Of a DNA stretch of 64,000 bases, positions 1 through 10,929 are shown piece by piece. The notes beneath the pieces are model-generated. The model ran no database searches. It was not told where the DNA came from and saw nothing but the letters and a program-made list of their open reading frames with translations. Location: the NCBI GenBank assembly GCA_003439945.1, contig QVRM01006837.1, positions 62,001 through 126,000 of the forward strand. Reading direction: 5' to 3'. Origin of the DNA: Dermanyssus gallinae (taxonomy: Eukaryota; Arthropoda; Arachnida; Mesostigmata; Dermanyssidae). Position 1 is the stretch's first letter, and every line of letters starts with the position of its first letter. A program made the position numbers and the translations under genes.

Positions 1-40
1 TTAGACCCTACAATTGTAGGGAAACACCGAAAAATTGAAT

Positions 41-77
41 AAATAATAATAATAATAATAATAATAATAGTAATAAA

Positions 78-158
<81 letters not shown>
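41..158. repeat. (TAA)n microsatellite
   Basis: Almost pure AAT/TAA trinucleotide run with a few interruptions near its start. No coding signal. Confidence 0.97.
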
Positions 159-161
159 TCG

Positions 162-1165
162 GCTCATTTATGGCTCCCCTAAATAGCCAATTGCAAACTC
201 TTTCGATGCAGTTGGCAGTAAATGTGTGGTGGGGTACTGGGCGGCTGGTAGTTTCAAATGCCGACGACGAATAGAATTAGTGCGAGTCTTGCAGACAGCA
301 CTTGTAGTTACGGCGGAGCACGCTTTACTGGCGCCAGCCGGCTGGATACAGGAGGGCTCCAGAGTTTGTCCTACAGCAGTAACATCCCACACCAAAGCTT
401 TACTGTTTGCAACGCAAATTAGCGCCAGCCTGTTGTTTACGCGCCCCGTTTAGACGGTGGTTTAGACGCGCGTGACTTTGGAGCTTTGGATCCGGTACAT
501 AGGGTATGTGAAGGCCGGACTCTGCTGCAGTTAATGTCTCGTTCAATTGAGCGTGTTTGGGAATCCGGCTAGCGTGTTTGGGAATCCGGCTAGCGTATTT
601 TGCAACTGCTTCGTTACAACTGCTATATGTATGTTGTAGGCCGCTCCTAGGCTGGTCGACCCAGGCGGGACCCGCATGCATACTTTTACAGAATCACATG
701 GAAACCTGAGAAAGTTTTCGCATTTTCTTTGTAGTGTGAAGGTGTAAATCTTTAGCCCACTGGCGTATACCGCTATCGTTATTAAGGTTTTTGGCTAGAA
801 CTTTCAGATCGATTCTCGCACAGACAACATTGCGAGAAAATGGCGAGCATGGCATGTCGGTGGTACAACAGCACGGACAGCCCAAAAAAATAAGTTTAAG
901 TAGACATTGGGATAACTGCGTACAGTCATTTTGTACTTTCAGAGAGGACTAAGTTGCATTAGAATGTTTCGATCGAAAACCCTAATCGACTGCTGGGGAT
1001 GCAGCCCAACCCGGTATATTAACTTGTAGCGAGCTCGGGGGTCTGACTGATTGATACTGTATATATATATATATATTTTTTTTTAAGATTTTTGTAAGGC
1101 AATTGCCCGTGTACGGTTTTTCATGTCATGGCAAATTTTAACTTTGCCACTAAGCCATCTTGCTC

Positions 1166-1204
<39 letters not shown>

Positions 1205-2095
1205 CTCATACACCGTAGCAATAACTGCCGTGCTTTCTACCATTTTGCTGCTGAAAAACACGTTTTTCTAACAGTCAAGAACTGCAGATTAAGCCATTGC
1301 TGATTCGAAGTTGCCTGTATTAACTTTAATTTAGCAACTTTTAAGTGCCAAAAATTCGCTTATTCAACTTCTGTAAACCATGATATTATTGCATACACTA
1401 CAACTCGCCATTACAGAGGGGAAAACCGGCGGTCTTAGCTGAGCAAAGCAACATGGCTTACCATTTTGTGTGGTAAGTGGTAATCGAGATTCCTAGCCCT
1501 CACTGTGTATCTCTCTGGACAGACAACAAGATAGCCTGGCAGCGACCTCCACGTTCCTGAAAGGCACGAGGCTTCATGAGGTGCTGTTCGAACGTGAGCT
1601 GTTGTTCAATCAAGGGAACAGGAATCGGAGAATGTTCTGTTGCCGAACCTGCTGCTTCGTCATACTTTGCATGTTCTTCTGTCGATGGCAAATCAGATAA
1701 ACGTAGAACGCAGTTTTCGCTCTATCAAGCAGGCCCTCTTTCTTTTTGGTTAGCGGCGCTTACTGTCCGTAAGAATGTATCCACGTGTGTTTTACTGCTT
1801 TTAGTAAAAATAATTTCTTTCCCTGTAGATATGTTCTTTTTTTTACGGAGGAGGGTTAAATGCTGTTGCAAACTCATTTTGATTTTAGTACCTCCATAAC
1901 CATAGCTTCCACCTAGAAGTCGTGCCGCATATATAGCCTCCGAACTCCTCCAATGCCTAGTATTTCAGAAGAGTGTGGATTGAGTCATCATCCGTTTCTT
2001 CCTAGCAGCGAACACAACTTGCCGAGAGAGCCATTCTAAGTCGAAAGAGGTAGATTTAAAAGTTCTTCATAACCCGTGAGAATCTGCGCGATGTA
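162..2095. other. Unassigned non-coding stretch
   Basis: No domain is recognisable on either strand. It holds a 21-bp tandem duplication at 550-591 and short AT runs at about 1061-1077 and 1169-1196. The small open frames here look like chance. Confidence 0.6.
550..591. repeat. 21-bp tandem duplication
   Basis: Two perfect head-to-tail copies (550-570 and 571-591), each beginning AGCGTGTTTGGG. The first five bases of a third copy follow. Confidence 0.95.
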
Positions 2096-2099
2096 ATAG

Positions 2100-4150
2100 T
2101 TTAGCCGCTTAATCTATCTTTGATGTTTAGGATGAGGCATCGGAGTGTGGCTCGGTGCTTCAGAAGCAATTGAGTCCCATTTGGCTTGCCATGCTTTCAA
2201 TGTTTTCTCTCTTTGCTTCCTTACCGCAGCTCGAACTGTTGTCCCCCAGTTTTTGCCTCTTCTCCACCTTCAGGTCACAGGAAAGGGCTCCTGCCAGAAC
2301 GAGAGCAGCGTCTGTGCTAACCGTGCAATACTTCTGAGTGCCGCCACTCTCTGAGTGCTTCCAATGATCCCTCTTACTTTCCTTGTTTTCAAAGAGAGCT
2401 TGCGCCAGACTGGGAACCTAACTAGCACTATAAACTCGGACATTGACATCAACAATCTACGCCTGAACTATCTTGGAATGTAAATATTTGGCAGGATTGC
2501 ATTGTCCCCTTTAGCCAAGGATATCTGCAGGTGGCTGAGTCCCGTAAGGCTTTTGTTCAAGCGGATCCCCAAGTACCGGGCCTCCTTGACCTGCTTTTTT
2601 GCTCATCTATCCCATCTTCTTACATGTCATTAGCAACATGGCCTCGCTTCGTCCATCTATCCACTCGTAGACTCCAGTGTTTTCTTAGCATTGAGCTGTA
2701 GTTCTTCTGCACCTTTTGCCTGAACTCCTGCTGTCATGAATTTTTCACTCTACTGTTGAAAACACTTCGGTTCTCCAGGTATTCTGAAATGACCTGGATG
2801 AGATATGTGGAACACTTTTCATCGCAAGCGTTGATAGTACTGTTCTCTACGGGAGGCTGCTGGAGGCGTTCGTGACGTCCATAAAGATTGCAGTAAACAG
2901 TTTTTTGGTGCATATGGTAGAACTGTATAAAAAGCTAGCCTTGGTCGTAACTCGGTAGACAGTGGTGAGCACTGATCAGTTTTTCCTGAATCCATAGTGG
3001 TGGTCCGGAAGGACTCCGTTTTCCTTTGTTTCTAAGCTTTTCTTCAATGATTGCCGCGTAACTCTTCTGCAGGGTGTTTAGTAAGCAGAATCCACCGTTG
3101 TCTTTAGGGATGTGGACAACCTCAGTTTGTTTCTGGATCTGGATCCTACTTGAATAATATTTGGACCGACAGGGCCGGGATGCCGTCTGGCCTTGGAGCC
3201 TTTTCCGGGTTAAGACTCGCTGCAGCTTTAAGTGCCTCCACTGTTTCTGTTATCGCTAAGGGCTCGTCCCCTTCTCCTGTATTGTATAGCTAATCATATT
3301 TATTTCTTCCTTTCTGTAGGCGCCTCTCGCCTGCTATGTGGCTCCTTGTCGAAGCAAGCATGTTTCGGGAATAGTTTATTTAGAGCCTGGGTAATTTGCT
3401 CTATTGTGAGCACAGCCAATTTCGTGCGTTACCTCCTTTTATTATCTTGTAGGGCTTTTGCCAAAGATCGTTGCTTGAGAAGGTTGCGCTAGCTATTTGT
3501 CTTGCTCTCAATAATTTATTACTTAAATGAGACTCTACACTTTCGATAATTGACCAAACCTCGAGCTTTATCCTTTGTGGTTTTGTAGGCTTTCTTTGTT
3601 CACGCGTTGCTCTGTTGCAGTCAGACCCCTTCTTAGCAACGGTCTTGTTCCACCAGTATTTTGGTTGCAAGTTAGTTCGCTCTGGGCGTGTGGGCCTTCT
3701 AGCGCGAGCTATGAATAGGGTGCCAAACCCGTCACCGATGTCACGACAGAGTCTCCGAGTTCAGGAAGCTAAAAAAGCCTTTAAAATTCCTCCTGTGAGC
3801 AATTCGGGCTGATATAGCACGAGTATAGTATTCACTTGTTGGCTACGTCTACTATATCCTTAGCATCTCTTGCTCTTATTACAGTTTATTTGAATTACAG
3901 TCATCTTGATTTTTATTTGTTAGTGTCGGTTTGTCCATCCATGTGTTGAAGCCAAGCATCCTGTTCCGTCCATCCTTCCAAGTTTGTCTTGCTCCGGCGG
4001 ACTCCTTCCTTAGTGTAATTTTCTGCTCCGTAGTCAGTTGCTTTCCTTTTCTAATTATCTCCGTTTCCTGAGCCGCCGATTCAGTTTTGCCACCTTTATT
4101 AGCATGTGATACCTTCTTGGCCGCATGTATTGCTTGTCTCCATTTCGTTT
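2100..4150 (-). pseudogene. Degenerate R1-clade-like non-LTR retrotransposon
   Basis: Reading right to left through several frameshifts, I see an ORF2-like start MTVIQINCNKSK (about 3904-3869), as at the start of an APE endonuclease. Then come QPKYWWNKTV (about 3665), the RT entry motif KAPRPDGIPA (about 3200-3170), IPKDNGG (about 3100), YLENRS (about 2785), LQLNAKKT (about 2700), YLGIRL (about 2570) and a thumb segment with TQRVAALRSIARL (about 2340). Order and spacing fit R1/I-group pol. Most of the endonuclease and the RT catalytic YADD region are deleted, so the copy is dead. Its upstream side abuts the AT array at 4166. A second copy of the same family lies at about 40850-41350. The clade is inferred from motif style, not from a tree. 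Confidence 0.7.
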
Positions 4151-4163
4151 AAGTTTCAAAAAG

Positions 4164-4165
<2 letters not shown>

Positions 4166-4227
<62 letters not shown>
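4166..4227. repeat. (AT)n microsatellite
   Basis: Continuous AT dinucleotides beside the upstream side of the R1-like relic. Confidence 0.97.
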
Positions 4228-4232
<5 letters not shown>

Positions 4233-4815
4233 GTGAATGTTTTGCGGAGGCAACATCACCAGCTGTAGTGACCGGCGACCTAGATTATGTTCATAATTCC
4301 AAAGAGATATCTCTCTAGAACGTTAGCTATCGGGAAGTTGGCATTGCGCACTCCGGTTGCTTGGAACCCACTACTTCTTCAAAGTCAACGAGACTCAACG
4401 AGACCCGCTTGCTGCTGCTGCTAGACGCACACTATTGTCACCTCACCATCATTACGAGCATTACTACCGCCAACCCAGTAAGCAGTCCTCACTACGATCC
4501 GGTGTGATCCAAAGCTTTGTTGGCTGGACAGAGGAAGCTTAGCGTTGGGTTGTCGCACTGCATGGTCGTCAGACGGCAAATACGACGAACGGACGGACGG
4601 ACAGACAGACAGACACACGTACGGATGGGTGAACGATTGAACGTGCGATGAAACCACGACATCACGCATGCAACAACCTCGACGTTGTTTATCGTAGGCA
4701 AGCAGCGGACCCAGGCCCCCTAGCTAGCAGCTAATTGTCACACAACGCTGGAAGCAATTACCTGCTTGCAACGCAACACCCGGCTCGTCGTTAGAAGGCC
4801 TGTTGCGGACTAGTA
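4228..4815. other. Unassigned non-coding stretch
   Basis: No recognisable domain on either strand. A short GGAC/GACA-rich run lies near 4588-4616. Confidence 0.55.
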
Positions 4816-4816
4816 G

Positions 4817-5152
4817 GCGGCGGCGGAGGAGGAGAGGAAGAGCAGACGGAGGATAAAGAGAAAGAGGACGAAGAAAGTGAGGAGGAAGAGGAGAAGAAGA
4901 AGGAGGGGAAAGAGAGAGGGCGAGGAGAAAAGAACGAGAAAACGGAAGGGAGAGAAGAAGAAAAACAAGAGGAAGAGGAGGAGGAGAACGAGAAGCAGAA
5001 GGAAGAAGAAGAAGAGGAAGAGGAGAAAGATGAAGAGAGAAAAGGAAGAGCAAAAAGGTGAAGAGGGGAAGAGGAAGAGGAGAAGAGAAGGAGAAGGCAA
5101 AAAAGAAGAGGATAATGGAAAAAGATGAGGGGGGGAGGAAAACGAGAAATTG
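4817..5152. repeat. Polypurine (GA-rich) tract
   Basis: About 330 bases almost purely A and G on the plus strand, made of irregular GAG/GAA/AGG triplets. Long Lys/Arg/Glu frames on plus and Leu/Phe/Ser frames on minus are products of the composition, not genes. Tracts like this can form triplex DNA. Confidence 0.95.
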
Positions 5153-5213
5153 TAGTAGTAGTAGTAGTAATAGCCGTAGTAGGATTCGTATTAGTAGTCG
5201 TAGTAGCCGGTAA
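5153..5213. repeat. Imperfect (TAG)n tract
   Basis: GTAGTA-type triplets with interruptions, directly after the polypurine tract. Confidence 0.85.
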
Positions 5214-5794
5214 TTTAGGCCTTGGCAGTTCATTAAGCTCGCTTGCCTGCGATATCTATTGCAACGCTCACACATCATGTAAGTCATAGAGCTTCATTTA
5301 GGAAGGCAGGCTTGTATATATGTGGATATATATATATATATATATATATAATGTATGTGTGTGTGTGTTTTGCCTGCTTACAATTAATTATATGTGTAAG
5401 AGGTGGACTAAACGTACCGCGTTGAAATAAAGGGCTAGCCGTGTACAGACTTTTCCGTATAGGACAGAGAACCTCCGTGGCCGAAGGACTCGGCAATCAA
5501 TCAGGCGCAACCTAGGTGACATACCTTGCCGACGGTTTGCTGTCTGCTGCTGCTGCCGCTGCTGCTCGGTCAGCGTTGTCGGACCACTCTAGTAGTCAAA
5601 CTGCACTCGTCGTTGACTCATAGTTTGTGATCTTGCTACTCCGCTGCACGAAACAACAAGACGTCGCTATAGCATTATGTACAACTCGAACAAGCCCTTC
5701 AGATTCAGTCGATTGAGCACTTCAAATTGGCACAGGTCTAAGCATATACATATTCGAAGTCTAAAACCGGACTTCTTTGAGCAAAAACGAATGT

Positions 5795-6470
5795 TCTTCA
5801 CTCTATGATGAAGGTATTTACTTCAGAGTAACGACCCTCGCTAGCCATACTGCACTGTGCCCATCATTCGGGCAACTTGTAGATTCGTCGCCAAAAGCAG
5901 TTCATATCTTTGGAGGCACACCAATAACCTACCCATTTTTGGAAGTCTTTGTTCGAGTTTCGGGTGTTCACCTAAAAAAGCTAAAAAAAATGTTTTTTTT
6001 TACAAACTACACCGCTTTGTGCGATGACGCGTTGCCACAAAGAGAAAAATCCATTTGATGTGCCATTTTTGAATTCTGCATTTGGAATCGTCGAGAAAGA
6101 TTCGCTTTTCATCTCCGGTCACAGTCAGATGCAAGGGTAACTTCTGTTCGAACCTGGCGAGCGACATCTTTCAAGTAGTTTGTCGGTTCTGTTGCTGTCT
6201 TTCATTCAGTTCATGAGTGACCCTTTTGGTGAGCTTCAGGGTACTTCCCATGGTCTTCAAGCGTCTTCAAACGGTTGCTTGGCATACGTTTAGTTTAGCA
6301 GCGAAATATTCTTACGTTTGTCAACAGCGTCTAACAAAACTTGCAATTTGATGACCTCAAATGTATATTTACGGTTTTCCACGTGCTTCATTGTTCAGCT
6401 TGAAATTGCTACTGTTGAACTTTTTAAAACACTGTGATCTGCCAAGAAGATTTGACAAGCATTTCAAGCG
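5795..6470 (-). pseudogene. Mariner-family transposase relic 1
   Basis: Minus-strand reading in shifting frames gives mariner signatures in the right order. These are CFKKFNSSNFKL (about 6430-6395, N-terminal HTH region), RLKTMGSTLKL and THELNERQ (about 6265-6205), TGDEKRIFLDDSK (about 6125-6080, first catalytic Asp context), and a C-terminal IYKLPERWAQC with GRYSE (about 5890-5815). The section with the second and third catalytic acidic residues is missing or unreadable, and several frameshifts and stops are present, so the element is inactive. Terminal inverted repeats were not identified. It differs from the relic at 42.4 kb. Confidence 0.75.
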
Positions 6471-6717
6471 CTTTGATCGCATATTTTTTCAAACGATGGC
6501 AACAAATGAGAGCTCCCCGCAAGTCTGTGATTTTTGGCACACAGTTTGAACGCTCCCGTAAATTTCGTAAGAAATACTTTCGTGAGGCTTTGCTGATGGA
6601 ACAATCAGCCAGACGCTCCAACAACAGACCTGCGTCAATGCCGTAATCGGCTGCCCTCTGTCCAAGAAATGCGGTTTCATATGCGTAGACCTGATATATA
6701 TAGATATATCAGCCTCT

Positions 6718-7848
6718 TGGGTGCACACAGGAGATTGTTCTTATTAAGGTCCTGTTTCTCCACAGCGCGGGTAAACCACTTGCTCCGTGGGATTGACTTA
6801 ACGCAAGATATAAATCTCTTAGAACAATTGAACACCCACACGTTGAACTCCCTGTCTTCTTTACTTAACCCAACTTTACTAGAGGCAGCTTGCAGGCAAG
6901 CCCTTCTGCCCGTGGCAAAAGGAGGCCTAGGCATTCCAGACGCTGCCTTGGTCGCAGGTCCCGCGGTAGTTGCCTCAATGTCTAGTGCCTGGCAAAGGGC
7001 GTTAAGGATACTAGATTCCCCAGCTGTCGAACGCTTACGTACTGTACTAGAAAATTCCAAGGAATGTCTCTTAGCACGCACTGGCTTCAAGCAGTTTCAT
7101 CTAGGTGGTGCTGGTGCATGGCTCAATGCTCTACCGAGTTCTCCCGTTGGAACTCTCTTAGAGGACTACGTCGTCAGGATCTGTGTCGGTCTTCGCCTTG
7201 AGATCTCTCTAGTCAAAGAACATGAATGCAGCTGTGGTGAGAAAGTCTCACCCCTAGGGCACCATGGCTTGTCCTGCATCCGCAGCTTAGGCCGTGGGAC
7301 GAGACACGCTGCTTTGAATGATACCCTAGCCCGTGCTCTAAGGTCTTCTGGCTACCCGTGTGTTCTCGAACCCGCAGGTTTGTATTAGACGACTCCCGTG
7401 GACCTGACGAGATGACCCTAACATAAAGTGGCAAGACACTCGTCTGGGATGCTACCGTGACTGACTCTTTAGCACCTTCAATGGTCAGTCACGGCGCTAC
7501 CCAGGCTGGTTATGCTGTTTCGCAAACGGAAAGAAACATGTGTCGGAAGTATGCATCTATCGGAGGTTCTATGGATTTTCGACCTTTTGCCATTGAGACC
7601 TTAGAGGGCCCAGGTAAAATTTTTGAGGCAGTTATTATTAAGATATGCAAGTGTCTAAGATTGGCCACGGGGGACCTGCGCGCTAGTGATTTTTTCCGGC
7701 AAAGGCTGTCACTGGATATACAACGTGGTAACGCCACGGCGGTGTTTGATATCTTGTCCAGGTGGTCGACACCAGGCCTGGACCTAGGGCTGGTGTAGTT
7801 TGTCGTCACGTTCGCTGGGGGACAATTGTCTACATCCCGTTATGAGTT
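6718..7848 (+). pseudogene. 3' part of an RLE-type non-LTR retrotransposon
   Basis: An open frame to 7388 carries a post-RT region (RLFLLRSCFSTARVNHLLRG; GGLGIPDAALVAGPAVVAS). A cysteine/histidine cluster ECSCGEKVSPLGHHGLSC and then LNDTLARAL follow at about 7273-7345. The endonuclease continues in another frame from 7388: a PD pair, 13 codons (one a TAA stop), then VWDATVTDSLAPS, and QRLSLDIQRGNA near the end at 7798. This order (CCHC-like motif, then PD-X13-D) is that of restriction-like endonuclease retroelements, the group containing R2, R4/Dong, NeSL and HERO. The RT palm and everything 5' are missing, and a frameshift plus a stop break the frame. A short 3' UTR runs straight into (TA)n. 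Short TA tracts (6694-6711) also flank the 5' side. Confidence 0.8.
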
Positions 7849-7853
7849 AGATA

Positions 7854-7919
<66 letters not shown>
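7849..7919. repeat. (TA)n microsatellite at the 3' end of the RLE element
   Basis: About 70 bp of pure TA following the RLE-type element. It may be the insertion target or the element's tail. Confidence 0.97.
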
Positions 7920-7921
<2 letters not shown>

Positions 7922-8928
7922 TGAAGGCACAACCATATTTATATAAAACTATTTAAACATAAAGCGATGATTTTTGTGTCTGTCCCAACTTCTTTGTACG
8001 TTGCATTAACACTACTAGCTATAGCAGTAGTGGCAGGAAGCGCATCACCAATAGACAACAACGTCCGTTAAATGCACATATGTTTTGCACTCTGTTAAAG
8101 GACCGCCGTTGCAGGTGAGCAGCAAGCCAGTGTATACATATATATAGCACCTTACTTAGGTGAAAAGAAAGAAGAGAAAGAGAGAAAGAAGAAACAGGCC
8201 TGTAGATGTAGTCTGGCTGCGCGCTAGGTGTAGCTAGAAGGAGCTTAGAGGGGCTGGACGGGGACTACTTGGAGTGATCGTACTCAGCGAACGAAACTCA
8301 ACTAGCGGGCAACGGGCAGTGTGGTCCATTGGTTTCGTCAACCGATTAGTTTCAGCAGTAGCTTCTCCTCGTGGCGAGAACGGGTTGCCCAAGGCGTGTC
8401 CAAGGTCAGCATCATCATCATCAGCTTCGATGATGACTGTAGTGAGAGCGATGAATGTAATGAAGAACGCAGATGGCGAGAACGGTGGCAGCCTTTAGTA
8501 AAAGGGAAGACCATTGTCCGCAGACGCCTAGTATCTCATCCTCATTGTTAGCCCCTCGTATCCCATCCTCATTGTCTTGACCCCGCCCTATATGCTGCCG
8601 TTGCTGCCCTCACGCTCCTTCGGCCGAAGCATCTAGGCAATAAAAGCGAAGGCAGAGGAGGACAAAAGTGCCGCAATGACTAAAGTCTTAACTCGAACTG
8701 ACTGACTTGACGTCATGCCACAATGCCTCAGCACCATCACTATCATCATTGTTGCCAACCAAAGGCATTTGATGTCCGGCAGCTGCTAAGTATCACGGCG
8801 TCTTTATTCGAGGGCCTTCCCTTGAGATGACTGGCAGCTCCGATATTATGGTAAGCACCTATATGAAGTGCGTCCTATAGGACGCAACCGCTTACGGCTA
8901 GCCAAACTCGATTGTTTTGCGCCTGCCA
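7920..8928. other. Unassigned non-coding stretch
   Basis: No recognisable element. A small purine-rich patch lies at about 8160-8195 and an ATC-rich patch near 8405-8425. Confidence 0.55.
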
Positions 8929-9143
8929 AATGACAACCTAAAAAACTTTTTCGGGCTGACTCTCAGCCGCCAACATTTAACGCCCACGAGACTGCTCTCG
9001 CATTGCCGCAGGAGGGGCGGATCCCCCAAATACGCATGTGCAACTGTGGGGTTTAAACTCGTGCACCTACGTGCTTCCCCCGGTCGCGGGGCGCACGCAA
9101 ATACGCCCACCACTCCACCGGGCTCGACGTAATGAGAACCTAA
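8929..9143 (-). mobile_element. tRNA-derived SINE, family B, copy 1
   Basis: The minus strand starts with a tRNA-like head (GGTGGAGTGGTGGGCG A-box region, then the B-box-like GAGTTTAAACCCC). A non-tRNA body follows, ending GGCTGAGAGTCAGCCC, a small self-complementary motif. The body spans 8942-9130 (189 bp). It is flanked by a 13-bp direct repeat, AATGACAACCTAA at 8929-8941 and AATGAGAACCTAA at 9131-9143, matching at 12 of 13 bases. The copy at 29.4 kb has the same head, tail and 189-bp length. Confidence 0.85.
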
Positions 9144-10159
9144 GCCCACTCGTGTACCGCCACTGCTTATTTCTATTACGACCACGTCTATTATGTGGGT
9201 ATTATGCTGGCCTTTATCTTATATCAATAGGTTGGCAGATTCAATATTTGTTGAGCTGCCAGACAAGGGGTTTAATGTTGGCGATCCGGTGGCGTCGGTG
9301 CCAAGAGTCGTATATCTAACATTTAAAACAACATTTCAGTAATGCAGCACGTGTAACTAAGAGTATCAGGCAGATTGGTTGCAGGTATTGCATTGAATTG
9401 GGGAACATCGGAGCCCTGCTCCCCGTTATCCCCAATTGTACTCTACTATTTTAGACAATGGCATACAGTTGCTCACCGAACTGTATACAATTATAAACTA
9501 GCTGATTTTTCGCCGCTTTCGAATTGGGTGGGCCTGTCTCGACTGTGGAGAACACACAACGAAATATGTCCGCCAGATTTTTTTTTCGACACAGGAAGCA
9601 AGATATAATGAGTAAATAGTCATTAGACAACTAATCATTTCTATAAGTCAGGATGGCACGACGATTATGCTTCTAAGAAGCAGCAGCAGCAGCTACGTCT
9701 GTAGTAACAGTTTTTTTACCTAACAATGCGTAGCAGGGTGTAAAGCTCATCTTGTGGCGTGAAAAAAAAACCCTCATTGCGAAATAGCCTAACCTCCATA
9801 CCGTCGCGTGTTTCACCAGTTGGACGGGCCCTGGCCTGACACAGTGGACGTCGAGTGAGATTGGTTAAGCTCGCGTGTTCGTGTCTGCCTCTCTTTCTTC
9901 CTCGATTTCTCTCGTTTCTTTCCGTTTTTCGATACGGTCTACCACTGAGAGGTTGCTAAATGAAACGCTTCCAGCCTCTGGGGTTCGGTCGCAAGCAAAA
10001 CGTTCTCGTAAGTGCTCATCTCATTGGCGTGCACGGCGCTTGTCCTGTATGTATGGGCCACAGGGGAACATGACGATGAGGCCAGTGGCGGTAGCGCTGG
10101 CCGTCAGAATAGCCACTGTAGACGCAGGTCACGCGAGTACTAACCAGTGAACGTGCGAA
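9144..10159. other. Unassigned non-coding stretch
   Basis: Nothing recognisable on either strand. A short CAG run is present at about 9680-9693. Confidence 0.55.
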
Positions 10160-10164
10160 TATAA

Positions 10165-10201
<37 letters not shown>

Positions 10202-10210
10202 TATATAAAG

Positions 10211-10242
<32 letters not shown>
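10160..10242. repeat. (AT)n microsatellite, interrupted
   Basis: Two AT arrays separated by an AAATATATATAAAG spacer. Confidence 0.95.
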
Positions 10243-10247
<5 letters not shown>

Positions 10248-10929
10248 TTGTGTAAATGTGCAAGTATGTGTGTCTTCATATGTACATGTGTTATAGTGTC
10301 CGTGGTTGTGTACTTTCCTGAAGTATTTGGCAAAGCAGTGCCGAATTTTCGGTAGGCGAACTGCACTCCTAGTCTGTGTATTGCTAATGACCTTGGTCGT
10401 TGGCCCAAGGCATGTCTCGTTCCATTCGTGGTCTTACCTCAGTTTCTCCAAATCATTAATGCTTATCTCTACATTCGATTCTCTGTTATGAGCACTGTCT
10501 ATTTGCCTCTTTTCTAAGAGCCTCGTTTGATGCTTAATCTTTCGTAAGCGCTCTCCGAAAGCTTCCACTTTCTTGTCGATATTCTTTTCTTTCTTGTCGA
10601 TTCATAGTCTAGGTCACTTTTTCTGGCCCGTTTTTCCTGGGCATTTCTCCCTCTTTCTCTCTTTGTCTCTCATTATTTAGACCGCTCCTTGTCTGTAAAA
10701 TACGTCGTGCATCGCGTCATCTTTATTTACGATAGTCTGGATACAGGCTATCTACGTTAGTTTACGGAAATCTCCAGCCCGTGCCAATTTTTGCTTCGTT
10801 TAACCTATGCCCTTCTCGCCATCGTCTCCTTTATCAGCAGCTTCTGATGTATCATTGCCGGGCTTCCACCAAGGCACCAGATTTTTTTTATGTGTTTTTT
10901 TTATTTTATTTATTTTTTCGTCGTCCAAG

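Noticed and set aside
4724..5287. 187-codon Leu/Ser/Pro-rich open frame on minus and Lys/Arg frames on plus
   Set aside because: Produced entirely by the polypurine tract. No signal of a real protein.
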